Shown here: positions 13,641 to 21,668 of the stretch, one piece after another
How positions within the stretch are numbered: the first letter of the stretch is position 1
Layout: each line of letters begins with the position of its first letter
Origin: Alphaproteobacteria bacterium
Lineage (GTDB): Bacteria > Pseudomonadota > Alphaproteobacteria > Rhodobacterales > Rhodobacteraceae
Assembly: GCA_024277955.1 (NCBI GenBank)
Contig: JAJRUE010000298.1
Coordinates: 1 to 21,870, forward strand
Length of the DNA stretch: 21,870 nucleotides
Direction of reading: 5' to 3'
Position numbers and translations under genes: made by a program
The notes under the pieces: generated by a model
Database searches by the model: none
Seen by the model: the letters and a program-made list of their open reading frames with translations, nothing else
What the model was told of the DNA's origin: nothing

Positions 13641-15455
13641 ATGGACGATCAGAACAAGAACCTAATTCTCGCCACGGCGTTAAGTTTCCTGGTGATCCTG
13701 GTGTGGTTCGTGTTGTTCCCGCCAGAGGATCAGCCGGTTGATCAGCCCCCCACCGCCGCAACGCAACCCGCCGCGGACCAGGCCACCACGCCGGCCGCGC
13801 AGGCCCCGGTGCAGGGCGGCGCCCCGCAGGCCGAGGCCACGGTCGAAACCCCCGTGGTGGAAGTGCCGCGCGTGAGCATCGACACGCCGCGCCTTTCGGG
13901 CAGCATTTCGCTTGTTGGCGGGCGGATCGACGATCTCGCGCTCAAGGATTACCGCGAAACCCTCGATGCGGACAGCCCGAACGTCACGCTTCTCAAGCCC
14001 GTGGGCAAGCCCGAGGCCTACTATGCCGCCTTTGGCTGGGCCCCCGGCGGCGAGTTGACGAACGAGGACGTGCCAGGCCCGAGCACGCTGTGGCGCGTGG
14101 CCAAGGGGGACGTTCTGTCGCCCGCCACCCCGCTGGTGCTGGAATGGGAAAACGGCAAGGATATCCTGTTTCGCAGGACGATCTCGATCGACGACAATTT
14201 CATGATCACGGTGCAGCAGGAAGCGGTCAACAATTCGGCCAATCCCGTGCGCATGGCCCCCTATGGCGAAATCATCCGCGAAGGCGAGCCGAGCAACCTG
14301 GAAGGGTTCTTCGTGATCCACGAGGGCGCCATCCGCCAGACCGGCAAGGAAATGGATGAGCTGAAATACAAGAAAATGCGCGACATGGGCGCCGACCCGG
14401 TCTGGGGTCCCGGCTCGGACGTTGTCGAGGTGGAAAACAACGGCTGGCTGGGCTTTACCGACCATTACTGGATGACCATGCTGATCCCGGACGCCAACCA
14501 GCCGTTCACCAGCGTGCTGCAATACAACCAGGCTCGCGACATCTACAAGACCGTCGCGCGGCTCAAGACCCAGGACATTGCGCCGGGGGCTTCGGCGACC
14601 CTGTCGACGCGGGTGTTTTCCGGGGCCAAGGAATGGCAGACGATCCGCAACTATGAACGCAACGACGGCATCTACCGGTTCATCGATTCGATCGACTGGG
14701 GCTGGTATTTCTTCCTGACCAAGCCGATCTTCCAGGTGCTGCACTGGCTGAATTCGGTGATCGGCAACATGGGCTGGGCGATCATCGCGCTGACCGTGAC
14801 GATCAAGGCAATCATGTTCCCGCTGGCCTACAAGTCCTATGTCTCGATGGCCAAGATGAAGGAACTTCAGCCGCAGATGGAAAAGCTCAAGGAACGCGCC
14901 GGCGACGACCGCCAGAAGCTGCAAAAGGAAATGATGGAGCTTTACAAGCGCGAAAAGGTCAACCCGGCCTCGGGCTGCCTGCCGATCATCCTGCAGATCC
15001 CGGTGTTCTTTTCGCTCTACAAGGTGGTGTTCGTCACGCTCGAGCTGCGCCAGGCGCCCTGGATCGGCTGGATCCGCGACCTGTCCGCGCCCGATCCGTC
15101 GTCCATCCTGAACCTGTTTGGCCTGCTGCCCTATGCGCCGCCCGAACCGGGGTCTTTCCTGGCGATCTTTTCGCTGGGTCTGCTGCCGATCCTGCTGGGT
15201 ATCTCCATGTGGCTGCAGCAAAAGCTGAACCCGACCCCGACCGAACCGACCCAGGCGATGATCATGGCCTGGATGCCCTGGGTGTTCATGTTCATGCTGG
15301 GGCGCTTTGCCAGTGGGCTGGTGCTGTACTGGATCACCAACAACACCATCACCTTTACCCAGCAATACCTGATCATGCGCAGCCACGGCCACAAGCCGGA
15401 CGTTTTCGGAAATATCGTGCGCGGCTTCCGGCGCAAGAAACCCGACAGTGAATGA
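13641..15455 (+). CDS. yidC: membrane protein insertase YidC
   Basis: A 604-residue Gram-negative-type YidC. The N-terminal membrane helix (about 8-27, with DDQNKNLILATALSF before it) is followed by a Gln/Pro/Ala-rich linker and a periplasmic beta-domain (about 65-345). The 60KD insertase core then has five membrane segments. The charged cytoplasmic hairpin (KELQPQMEKLKER and the following KLQKEMMELYKREKVNP) and the conserved GCLPIILQIPVFFSLYKV helix are present. It inserts membrane proteins, alone or with SecYEG. ATG 13641 matches the usual start just before the first helix; GTG 13608 would add 11 residues. Its stop overlaps the start of the MOSC gene (ATGA). Confidence 0.97.
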   Translation: MDDQNKNLILATALSFLVILVWFVLFPPEDQPVDQPPTAATQPAADQATTPAAQAPVQGGAPQAEATVETPVVEVPRVSIDTPRLSGSISLVGGRIDDLALKDYRETLDADSPNVTLLKPVGKPEAYYAAFGWAPGGELTNEDVPGPSTLWRVAKGDVLSPATPLVLEWENGKDILFRRTISIDDNFMITVQQEAVNNSANPVRMAPYGEIIREGEPSNLEGFFVIHEGAIRQTGKEMDELKYKKMRDMGADPVWGPGSDVVEVENNGWLGFTDHYWMTMLIPDANQPFTSVLQYNQARDIYKTVARLKTQDIAPGASATLSTRVFSGAKEWQTIRNYERNDGIYRFIDSIDWGWYFFLTKPIFQVLHWLNSVIGNMGWAIIALTVTIKAIMFPLAYKSYVSMAKMKELQPQMEKLKERAGDDRQKLQKEMMELYKREKVNPASGCLPIILQIPVFFSLYKVVFVTLELRQAPWIGWIRDLSAPDPSSILNLFGLLPYAPPEPGSFLAIFSLGLLPILLGISMWLQQKLNPTPTEPTQAMIMAWMPWVFMFMLGRFASGLVLYWITNNTITFTQQYLIMRSHGHKPDVFGNIVRGFRRKKPDSE

Positions 15456-16198
15456 CCGGCCGCGTCGCCCATATCTGGCGCCATCCGATCAAGGCCCACG
15501 GCCGCGAGGCGCTGGATCGGGTCGCGCTTGAACCGGGCCGCACCCTGCCCTGGGACCGGACCTGGGCGGTGGCCCATGACCGCAGCGACGCCGATGGCGC
15601 CGCCTGGGCGCCATGCGGCAACTTCTCGCGCGCGGCCAGGGTCGCGGCGCTGCAGGCGATCGAAGCGCAACTGGACGAGACCTCCGGCCAGATCAGCCTG
15701 ACCCACCCGGATCTGCCGCCAATCCGTTTTCGCCCCGACGACAACCCGCAGGACTTCCTGGACTGGGCCAATCGGCTGATGCCCGGCGACGGGCTGCGTT
15801 CGGCCCGCCTGGTGCGCGCCCGCGCCGCCGGCATGACCGATACCGATTTCCCGTCGATCAGCATTCTCAGCCTGGCGTCGCACCGGGCGGTGGCCAGCCG
15901 CATGGGCCGCGACATTTCCCCCAAGCGCTGGCGCGGCAACATCTTTCTGGACCGGCTGGCGCCCTGGGAAGAATTCGACTGGATCGGCAAGCGGATCCGG
16001 ATCGGAAGCGCGACCTTTCTGGTGCGCGAAGCGATCGGGCGCTGCCAGGCGACTTCGGTCGATCCCGCGACCGGGCGGCGCGACACCGACATGCTGCGGG
16101 TGCTGTCCGACGGGCTGGGCCACACGAATTTCGGAGTTTACGCCACGGTTGAGACCGCCGGAACGGTCGCGCTCGGCGATCCGCAGGAGGTGCTGTGA
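15452..16198 (+). CDS. MOSC-domain protein
   Basis: A 248-residue protein with an N-terminal beta-barrel-like start (VAHIWRHPIKAHGRE) and a C-terminal MOSC domain. Its hallmark is the conserved cysteine in AIGRCQATSVDPATGRRD, which in characterised relatives binds molybdenum cofactor or carries sulfur. Bacterial YiiM/YcbX-like MOSC proteins reduce N-hydroxylated compounds; whether this one does is unknown. It starts inside the yidC stop (ATGA overlap), and its TGA overlaps the engB ATG by one base, so yidC-MOSC-engB should be translationally coupled. AGGAGG at its very end serves engB. Confidence 0.88.
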   Translation: MTGRVAHIWRHPIKAHGREALDRVALEPGRTLPWDRTWAVAHDRSDADGAAWAPCGNFSRAARVAALQAIEAQLDETSGQISLTHPDLPPIRFRPDDNPQDFLDWANRLMPGDGLRSARLVRARAAGMTDTDFPSISILSLASHRAVASRMGRDISPKRWRGNIFLDRLAPWEEFDWIGKRIRIGSATFLVREAIGRCQATSVDPATGRRDTDMLRVLSDGLGHTNFGVYATVETAGTVALGDPQEVL

Positions 16199-16845
16199 TG
16201 GCGCTGCCCTTCCCGATCGCCAACCCGACCGACGACGCCATCGAAAAGGGGCGGCGGCTGTTTGCCCGCCCGACCGAGTTTCTCAAGGGCGTGGTGGCGA
16301 TGGACGGGTTGCCGCCCGACGACCGGATCGAGATCTGCTTTGCCGGGCGCTCCAACGTCGGGAAATCCAGCCTGATCAACGCGCTGACCGGGCGCAAGGG
16401 GCTGGCGCGGGCCTCGAATACGCCGGGGCGCACGCAGGAAATCAACTTTTTCACCGCCTCGGACAGTCACTATTTGGTGGACCTGCCGGGCTACGGTTAC
16501 GCCAACGCGCCGGTGAAGGTCGTCGAAAAATGGCAGCGGCTGCTCAGGGCCTACCTGTCGGGGCGCCAGTCGCTGCGGCGCGCCTTTGTGCTGATCGACG
16601 CGCGCCACGGCGTCAAGGCGGTGGACGAAGACATCCTCGACCTGCTCGACCGGGCGGCGGTGACCTTTCAATGCGTCCTGACCAAGGCCGACAAGGTCAA
16701 GGCGGCAGAGCGCGACACGGTTCTGGACCAGGTGCGCGCGGCGCTGGCCCGCCACCCGACCGCTTTTCCGGAAATCGTGCTCACCTCGTCGGAAAAGGGC
16801 GACGGTATCGCCACCTTGCGGGCGATCATCGCGACGCTGGAATAG
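16198..16845 (+). CDS. engB: ribosome biogenesis GTPase EngB (YsxC/YihA)
   Basis: A 215-residue TRAFAC GTPase with a short N-terminal extension. All G motifs are visible: G1 GRSNVGKSS, G2 within ARASNTPGRT, G3 DLPGYGYA, G4 TKADK and G5 TSSEKGDG. It is needed for late assembly of the 50S subunit. ATG 16198 is favoured because AGGAGG (16185-16190) lies seven bases upstream; the ATG overlaps the preceding TGA. GTG 16195 is in frame but closer than ideal. Its coupling to yidC is common in alphaproteobacteria. Confidence 0.96.
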   Translation: MALPFPIANPTDDAIEKGRRLFARPTEFLKGVVAMDGLPPDDRIEICFAGRSNVGKSSLINALTGRKGLARASNTPGRTQEINFFTASDSHYLVDLPGYGYANAPVKVVEKWQRLLRAYLSGRQSLRRAFVLIDARHGVKAVDEDILDLLDRAAVTFQCVLTKADKVKAAERDTVLDQVRAALARHPTAFPEIVLTSSEKGDGIATLRAIIATLE

Positions 16846-16865
16846 GCGCGGGCGCGCGACGCCCC

Positions 16866-16894
16866 TTGGCAGCCGCGCCGGTTGCGTTTAGCAA
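16866..16894 (+). promoter_or_regulatory. candidate argB promoter
   Basis: TTGGCA (16866-16871), a 17-base spacer and TAGCAA (16889-16894) lie between engB and argB, ending 24 bases before the argB start. Both boxes are partial matches. Confidence 0.35.
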
Positions 16895-16918
16895 GGGCAT
16901 CCAGAAGGCCGAAAACCG

Positions 16919-17782
16919 ATGAAAAAGCAGACCGCCATGAACCGCGACTGGATCGCCACCGCCCGGACCCTGTCCGAGGCCCTGCCCTATCTGCAACGCT
17001 ACGACGGCGCCACCGTGGTGATCAAGCTGGGCGGTCACGCCATGGGCAGCGACAGCGCCATGGAAAGCTTTGCCCGCGACGTGGTGCTGATGCAGCAGGT
17101 CGGGATCAACCCGGTGATCGTGCATGGCGGCGGACCGATGATCAACCAGATGCTGGACAAGCTGGGGATCAGCTCGGACTTTGTCGGCGGCAAGCGAGTG
17201 ACCGACGAACCCACGATGGAAGTCGTGGAAATGGTGCTGTCGGGCCGGGTGAACAAGCGCATCGTGCAGGCGATCAACGCCCAGGGCGGCAAGGCGATCG
17301 GGCTTTCGGGCAAGGACGCCGGGCTGATGATCTGCGAACCGGCCGACCCGGCGCTTGGCTTCGTGGGCCGCCCGACCCAGGTCAACCCGTCCTTTCTGGG
17401 CAACCTGGCCGAGGCCGAAATCATCCCGGTGATCGCCCCGATCGGGGCCGGGCGCGGCGGTGAAACCTTCAACATCAACGGCGACACGGCGGCGGGCGCG
17501 ATTGCCGCCGCGCTCAGGGCGGACCGGCTGTTGCTGCTGACGGATGTTTCCGGGGTCAAGGGCGCCGACGGCGAGGTGCTGACCGCGCTGAGCGCCGAGC
17601 AGATTCGCGAGATGACCAGCAAGGGCGTGATCGCGGGCGGCATGATACCCAAGACCGAAACTGCGCTGGCGGCGCTGGAAGGCGGGGTTCGCGCAGTTGT
17701 GATCCTGGACGGACGCGCGCCAAATGCCTGTTTGCTAGAGCTTTTTACCGAACATGGCGCGGGATCGCTGATCCGTCTTTAG
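16919..17782 (+). CDS. argB: acetylglutamate kinase
   Basis: A 287-residue N-acetyl-L-glutamate kinase, the second step of arginine biosynthesis (ATP-dependent phosphorylation of N-acetylglutamate). Motifs of the amino-acid kinase fold are present: VIKLGGHAMG, the nucleotide/substrate loop VHGGGPMINQ, NINGDTAAGAIA, LLLTDVSGVKG and GGMIPKTETAL. The N-terminal part (MNRDWIATARTLSEALPYLQRY) is the extension that in other bacteria supports hexamer formation and arginine feedback inhibition, so it is probably arginine-sensitive. ATG 16919 follows AGAAGG at good distance; ATG 16937 is a shorter alternative. It is the only arg gene here. Confidence 0.97.
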   Translation: MKKQTAMNRDWIATARTLSEALPYLQRYDGATVVIKLGGHAMGSDSAMESFARDVVLMQQVGINPVIVHGGGPMINQMLDKLGISSDFVGGKRVTDEPTMEVVEMVLSGRVNKRIVQAINAQGGKAIGLSGKDAGLMICEPADPALGFVGRPTQVNPSFLGNLAEAEIIPVIAPIGAGRGGETFNINGDTAAGAIAAALRADRLLLLTDVSGVKGADGEVLTALSAEQIREMTSKGVIAGGMIPKTETALAALEGGVRAVVILDGRAPNACLLELFTEHGAGSLIRL

Positions 17783-17801
17783 GACAGAATGCCGCGGGGG
17801 C

Positions 17802-17829
17802 TTGCGCGGCGCGCCGGGCGCTCTAGCTT
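17802..17829 (+). promoter_or_regulatory. candidate promoter abutting the hydroxylase start codon
   Basis: TTGCGC (17802-17807), 16 bases, then TAGCTT (17824-17829). The start codon is only six bases beyond the -10, so transcription from here would give a leaderless or nearly leaderless mRNA. The boxes are weak; the placement is the notable part. Confidence 0.3.
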
Positions 17830-17835
17830 GGGGCA

Positions 17836-18630
17836 ATGGAAAACGAAACTACAATCCGCCTCACGGTCTTTATCGGCCTTTTCGTGTTGTTCGCCGGGCT
17901 GGAAACCCTGCTGCCCAAGCGCAAGCGCGTGCAGCCTCGCGCGGGCCGCTGGTTCACGAACTGGGCCCTGATCGTGGTCGATTCGCTGACCTTGCGCCTG
18001 CTGGCCTTTGTGGTGCCGGCGCTGGCGGTCGGGGCGGCGGTGGACGCCGGGATCAACGGCTACGGGTTGTTCAACGCGCTGGACTGGAACCCCTGGATCG
18101 AAGGCATCCTGACGATCCTGTTCTTTGATTTCGCGATCTGGTTCCAGCATCTCATCACCCACAAGATCCCGATCCTGTGGCGGCTGCACCGGGTCCACCA
18201 CGCCGACCGCGACATGGATGTGACCACCGCCGTGCGCTTTCATCCGATCGAGATCTTTCTGTCGATGCTGCTGAAGATCGGGCTGGTTTACGTGATCGGC
18301 CCCGCCGCCTGGGCGATGCTCGCCTTCGAGGTGATCCTGAACGGCACCGCCATGTTCAACCATGCCAACATCAACCTGCCGCCCTGGCTGGACCGGCTGA
18401 TCCGCACGGTGCTGGTCACCCCCGACATGCACCGCATCCACCATTCCGACAAGCGGCGCGAACACGACAGCAACTACGGCTTTTCCCTTAGCCTGTGGGA
18501 CAAGCTGTTTGGCACCTATATCGCCCAGCCCGAGGACGGCGAAGAGGCGATGACCGTCGGGCTGCGCTGGCAGGACGACCGGCCGGCGCGCCTTGGCTGG
18601 TCGCTGCTGCTGCCGTTCCGGAAATTGTAG
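17836..18630 (+). CDS. sterol desaturase / fatty acid hydroxylase superfamily membrane protein
   Basis: A 264-residue integral membrane di-iron hydroxylase/desaturase. The hydrophobic N-terminal half has helices at about 8-25, 43-65 and 85-105. The histidine clusters that bind the two irons are HLITH (about 98-102), HRVHH (116-120) and HANIN (about 176), and then HRIHHS (about 199-204) followed by HDSNYG. All boxes are intact, so it should be catalytic. The substrate (a sterol, hopanoid, carotenoid or fatty acyl chain) cannot be read from sequence. ATG 17836 is used; there is no clear Shine-Dalgarno sequence, only GGGG close by. It lies between argB and a shortened ferredoxin-like gene. Confidence 0.9.
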   Translation: MENETTIRLTVFIGLFVLFAGLETLLPKRKRVQPRAGRWFTNWALIVVDSLTLRLLAFVVPALAVGAAVDAGINGYGLFNALDWNPWIEGILTILFFDFAIWFQHLITHKIPILWRLHRVHHADRDMDVTTAVRFHPIEIFLSMLLKIGLVYVIGPAAWAMLAFEVILNGTAMFNHANINLPPWLDRLIRTVLVTPDMHRIHHSDKRREHDSNYGFSLSLWDKLFGTYIAQPEDGEEAMTVGLRWQDDRPARLGWSLLLPFRKL

Positions 18631-18664
18631 TTTCGTTTCCCCGGTTTCCGGGCCAGTCTGGCAT

Positions 18665-18952
18665 ATGGCTTCGTCGCAGCTTCTGGACCGGATCACATCC
18701 GCCGCACGGGCGCATCGCCTTGACGTTCTTGGCGTTGCGAACGTCGAGCCGGGCGATCCGGTGCCCGCAGACAGCCGGTCGATCGTGTTGCTTGGCCCGG
18801 CCCGGCGGGGCTTTTGGGACCACCTGTCATCGGACGCCGGCCAAGCCTGTATGGATCGCGGCTGCGCCGTGCGCAATGCCTGCCCGCTTTCAGTACATTT
18901 CGCCCGCCCGGACGCGCAGTCCGCCCACCACATGAAGGCCTTTCACCCATGA
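18665..18952 (+). CDS. shortened ferredoxin-like protein (95 aa)
   Basis: The first ~52 residues (LDRITSAARAHRLDVLGV ... IVLLGPARRGFWDHL) look like the N-terminus of a Rhodobacteraceae ferredoxin-like protein of about 200 residues. The last ~38 residues (QACMDRGCAVRNACPLS ... AQSAHHMKAFHP) look like its C-terminus with three cysteines (62, 67, 73). The middle, which would hold the other cluster cysteines, is missing, so this seems to be an in-frame internally deleted gene. The comparison is from memory of the family and not from an alignment. Whether the remnant binds a cluster is doubtful. The frame is open, and its TGA overlaps the phosphatase ATG (ATGA). Its own ribosome binding site is poor. 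Confidence 0.6.
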   Translation: MASSQLLDRITSAARAHRLDVLGVANVEPGDPVPADSRSIVLLGPARRGFWDHLSSDAGQACMDRGCAVRNACPLSVHFARPDAQSAHHMKAFHP

Positions 18953-19458
18953 CGCTTCGACTTGCCCTGATGCGCCACGCCAAGTCCGATTGGACCACCC
19001 CCGCCGCTCAGGATCACGACCGCCCGCTGAACAAGCGCGGCAGGGCCGCTGCATCCGCCATCGGCCACTGGCTGGGCGAACAGGGCTACCTGCCAGATCT
19101 GGTCCTGTGTTCGGCGGCGCGGCGCACCCGCGAAACCTGCGCCCTGGTTCTGGAGGCCATGGGATCGGATGCCGAAACCCGCTTCCTGGAGACGCTGTAC
19201 CTGGCCTCGGCCGAAGCGATGTTTCAAACCGTGGCCAGCGCGCGCGATGCGCGCACCCTCATGCTGATTGCCCACAATCCGGGAACCGCGATCCTGGCCG
19301 CGGCCCTTGCCCGGACGCCGCCCAGGCACCCGCGTTTCGCCGACTACCCGACCGCAGCGACCACGGTTCTGGACTTCGACGCGCCGGCGTGGAACCAGAT
19401 CGAGGCCCGGGGCGGCCGGGTTCTGGACTTCGTCATCCCGCGCGACCTTGCCGGCTGA
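18949..19458 (+). CDS. SixA-like histidine phosphatase family protein
   Basis: A 169-residue member of the histidine phosphatase (phosphoglycerate-mutase-like) superfamily. The catalytic RHG-type motif is LMRHAKSDW (His10), followed by RPLNKRGRAAA, CSAARRTRET (phosphate-binding Arg) and the second catalytic His in AHNPG. Short, single-domain proteins of this sort resemble SixA, which dephosphorylates histidine-phosphotransfer proteins. The substrate here is not known. The start overlaps the preceding stop, and GAAGG precedes it at a suitable distance. A perfect terminator follows. Confidence 0.9.
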   Translation: MTLRLALMRHAKSDWTTPAAQDHDRPLNKRGRAAASAIGHWLGEQGYLPDLVLCSAARRTRETCALVLEAMGSDAETRFLETLYLASAEAMFQTVASARDARTLMLIAHNPGTAILAAALARTPPRHPRFADYPTAATTVLDFDAPAWNQIEARGGRVLDFVIPRDLAG

Positions 19459-19464
19459 ATGACG

Positions 19465-19495
19465 AAAAAAGGCGCCGGGAAAGCGGCGCCTTTTT
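19465..19495. terminator. bidirectional rho-independent terminator
   Basis: AAAAA-GGCGCCG (19466-19477), loop GGAAAG, then CGGCGCC-TTTTT (19484-19495). The stem is perfect, with an A-run on one side and a T-run on the other, so it works in both directions. It separates the convergent phosphatase gene and the ABC transporter genes. Confidence 0.95.
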
Positions 19496-19548
19496 CCTGT
19501 CTTGTCCACGTGTCGCGAAGCAGCGCAAAGGCCGCCCCGAGGCCGGGC

Positions 19549-20346
19549 CTAGTGCCCCAGAATCTGGCTGAGGAACAGCTTGGTGCGGTCCGACTGCGGG
19601 TTGTTGAAAAACTCTTTCGGTTCGTTCTGCTCGACGATCTGGCCCTGGTCCATGAAGATCACCCGGTTCGCCACCGCCTGGGCAAAGCCCATTTCGTGGG
19701 TCACCACCAGCATCGTCATGCCTTCCTCGGCCAGCTCGATCATGGTGTCGAGCACTTCCTTGATCATTTCGGGGTCAAGCGCCGATGTCGGTTCGTCGAA
19801 CAGCATGATGCGCGGCTTCATGCACAGCGACCGGGCGATGGCCACCCGCTGCTGCTGGCCGCCGGAAAGCTGGCCGGGATATTTGTCGGCCTGTTCCGGG
19901 ATCTTGACCTTTTCCAGGTAGTGCATCGCGGTTTCTTCGGCTTCCTTGCGCGGGATCTTGCGAACCCAGATCGGCGCCAGCGTGCAGTTTTCCATGATCG
20001 TCAGGTGCGGAAACGGGTTGAAGTGCTGGAAACACATCCCGACCTCGGACCGGATCTTGTCGATGTTCTTCAGGTCCGACGACAGTTCGGTGCCATCAAC
20101 GATGATGGTGCCTTCCTGGTGTTCTTCCAGCCGGTTGATACAACGGATCAGCGTCGACTTGCCCGACCCCGACGGTCCGCAGATCACGATCCGTTCGCCG
20201 CGGTTGACGGTCAGGTTGATGTCGCGCAGCACGTGAAAGGCCCCGTACCACTTGTTCATGTTGGTAATCTCGATCGCCACCTCGTCAGAGACGGTCATCT
20301 GGCTGCGATCGATCTCGCGTTCGGTAACAGTTGCAGGTTCGGACAT
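19549..20346 (-). CDS. bztD: polar amino-acid ABC transporter ATP-binding protein (AapP/BztD)
   Basis: A 265-residue ABC ATPase of the polar amino-acid uptake family. Walker A GPSGSGKST is at 57-65, the Q-loop in MCFQHFNPFPH, the signature LSGGQQQRVAIARSL, Walker B IMLFDEPTSALDPE and the switch histidine in VVTHEMGFA. It energises import of glutamate/glutamine/aspartate-type amino acids, as in Rhodobacter capsulatus BztABCD or Rhizobium AapJQMP. ATG 20346 follows AAGGAG seven bases upstream. It lies 19 bases after the permease gene on the same strand and is last in the operon, ending near the bidirectional terminator. The symbol is by family and gene order; aapP would be equally fitting. Confidence 0.93.
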   Translation of the reverse strand: MSEPATVTEREIDRSQMTVSDEVAIEITNMNKWYGAFHVLRDINLTVNRGERIVICGPSGSGKSTLIRCINRLEEHQEGTIIVDGTELSSDLKNIDKIRSEVGMCFQHFNPFPHLTIMENCTLAPIWVRKIPRKEAEETAMHYLEKVKIPEQADKYPGQLSGGQQQRVAIARSLCMKPRIMLFDEPTSALDPEMIKEVLDTMIELAEEGMTMLVVTHEMGFAQAVANRVIFMDQGQIVEQNEPKEFFNNPQSDRTKLFLSQILGH

Positions 20347-20365
20347 TACGTCGCTCCTTGAAGAA

Positions 20366-21667
20366 TTAGTGACCGGTCTGAAGCTTGCGCTCCAGATACA
20401 TGGAATAGCGGCCCATCGAGAAACAGAAGAGGAAGAAGACAAAGGCGACGAAGCCGTAAAGCTCCCACACGATGCCGTTCCATTCCGAGTTGGCCTGGAT
20501 CAGTTTCACCCAGCCGATCGGATCCGAAAGCCCGATGATCGACACCAGCGTGGTGTCCTTGAACAGGCCGATGAAGGTCGAGACGATGCCCGGGATCGAG
20601 ATTTTCAGCGCCTGCGGCATGATGATCAGCCGCTGGGCCTGCCAATAATCCAGTCCCAGCGCGTCGGCGGCTTCGTATTGGCCCTTGGGAAGGGCCGCGA
20701 GACCGCCGCGGATCACCTCGGCCATGTAGGCGGCCGAAAACAGGGTGATCATGATCATGACCCGCAGGATGATGTCGAATTCCGTGCCCTTGGGCAGAAA
20801 GTAGTTCAGCAGGACCGAGGCCACGAACAAGAGCGTGATCAGCGGCACGCCGCGAATGAACTCGATAAAGCCGACACACAGCGATTTCACGATCACCAGG
20901 TTCGACTGCCGTCCCAGCGCCAGCACGATGCCGAGCGGGAACGACAGGGTGATCCCGGTAATGCCCAAGGTGATCGCCAGCATGAAGCCGCCGAACTGCC
21001 GGCTGCCGACCGATTGGATGGCCAGAGGCGCAACCGACGCCAGAGCGTCCGACACTGGTGACGCCAGGAACATCCACCAGACAATCGCCGCCAGGGTTCC
21101 GACGATCAATCCGACCAGCGAACTGACGGCCTGGCCTACGTAGCGGTTGACCAGGATACCGATGACAAAGCCAAGGAAGGCCGTGACCGGCGTCCAGATC
21201 GTGCCGCCCCACAGCAGCCAGGGGCCGATGAAGGGGAAGGCCACCGAAAACACCAGCATCCAGCGCGGCAGCTTGTCGAACAGCACCGGCGCAAGCGCGG
21301 CAAACAGCAGGATCAGGGCCAGGTTCGGCCGCCAATACAGGTTGTCCGGGTAGAACCCGTACATCAGCTGCCAGAAGCGTTCGTGGATCACCGCCCAGCA
21401 TGCGCCGGCGGCTTCTCCGCGTTCGTTCAAGATCTCGCGGCATTCGTTCAGCGAAGTTGCGTTCCAGACGCCGTTCAGCATCCAGGGCAGAACCCCGGCC
21501 AGAACCGAGTAGATCAGGAAGATCGCCATCACGGTCAGAAACGTGCTGAGCAGGTCCGAAAACAGGTTTTGACGCATCCAGCCGATCACCCCGACGCTGG
21601 TCGGCGGCGGCGCTTTTTCCGGCAGCATTTCGCTGCGGACGTAACTGAGAGAATGGTCCGAGCTCAT
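20366..21667 (-). CDS. bztC: polar amino-acid ABC transporter permease (AapM/BztC)
   Basis: A 433-residue permease, almost the size of BztC, and much longer than ordinary His/Glu permeases. The N-terminal part has a cytoplasmic start, a first helix (about 39-60) and a periplasmic loop with cysteines (SLNECREILNERGEAAGACW), followed by additional helices. The C-terminal half (about 220-430) is the standard permease module with the EAA-loop YEAADALGLDYWQAQRLI and IMPQALKISIPG. It forms the membrane channel with BztB. ATG 21667 follows AAGGAG placed in the preceding gene; only one base separates it from that gene's stop, so translation is coupled. Confidence 0.93.
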   Translation of the reverse strand: MSSDHSLSYVRSEMLPEKAPPPTSVGVIGWMRQNLFSDLLSTFLTVMAIFLIYSVLAGVLPWMLNGVWNATSLNECREILNERGEAAGACWAVIHERFWQLMYGFYPDNLYWRPNLALILLFAALAPVLFDKLPRWMLVFSVAFPFIGPWLLWGGTIWTPVTAFLGFVIGILVNRYVGQAVSSLVGLIVGTLAAIVWWMFLASPVSDALASVAPLAIQSVGSRQFGGFMLAITLGITGITLSFPLGIVLALGRQSNLVIVKSLCVGFIEFIRGVPLITLLFVASVLLNYFLPKGTEFDIILRVMIMITLFSAAYMAEVIRGGLAALPKGQYEAADALGLDYWQAQRLIIMPQALKISIPGIVSTFIGLFKDTTLVSIIGLSDPIGWVKLIQANSEWNGIVWELYGFVAFVFFLFCFSMGRYSMYLERKLQTGH

Positions 21668-21668
21668 C

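Noticed and set aside
13680..15392. Long minus-strand open frame opposite yidC
   Set aside because: Low-complexity His/Gln/Arg/Asp product; the plus strand is unmistakably yidC.
17791..17810. GCCGCG/CGCGGC inverted repeat after argB as a terminator
   Set aside because: Six-base arms, a long loop and no T-run; common by chance in this base composition.
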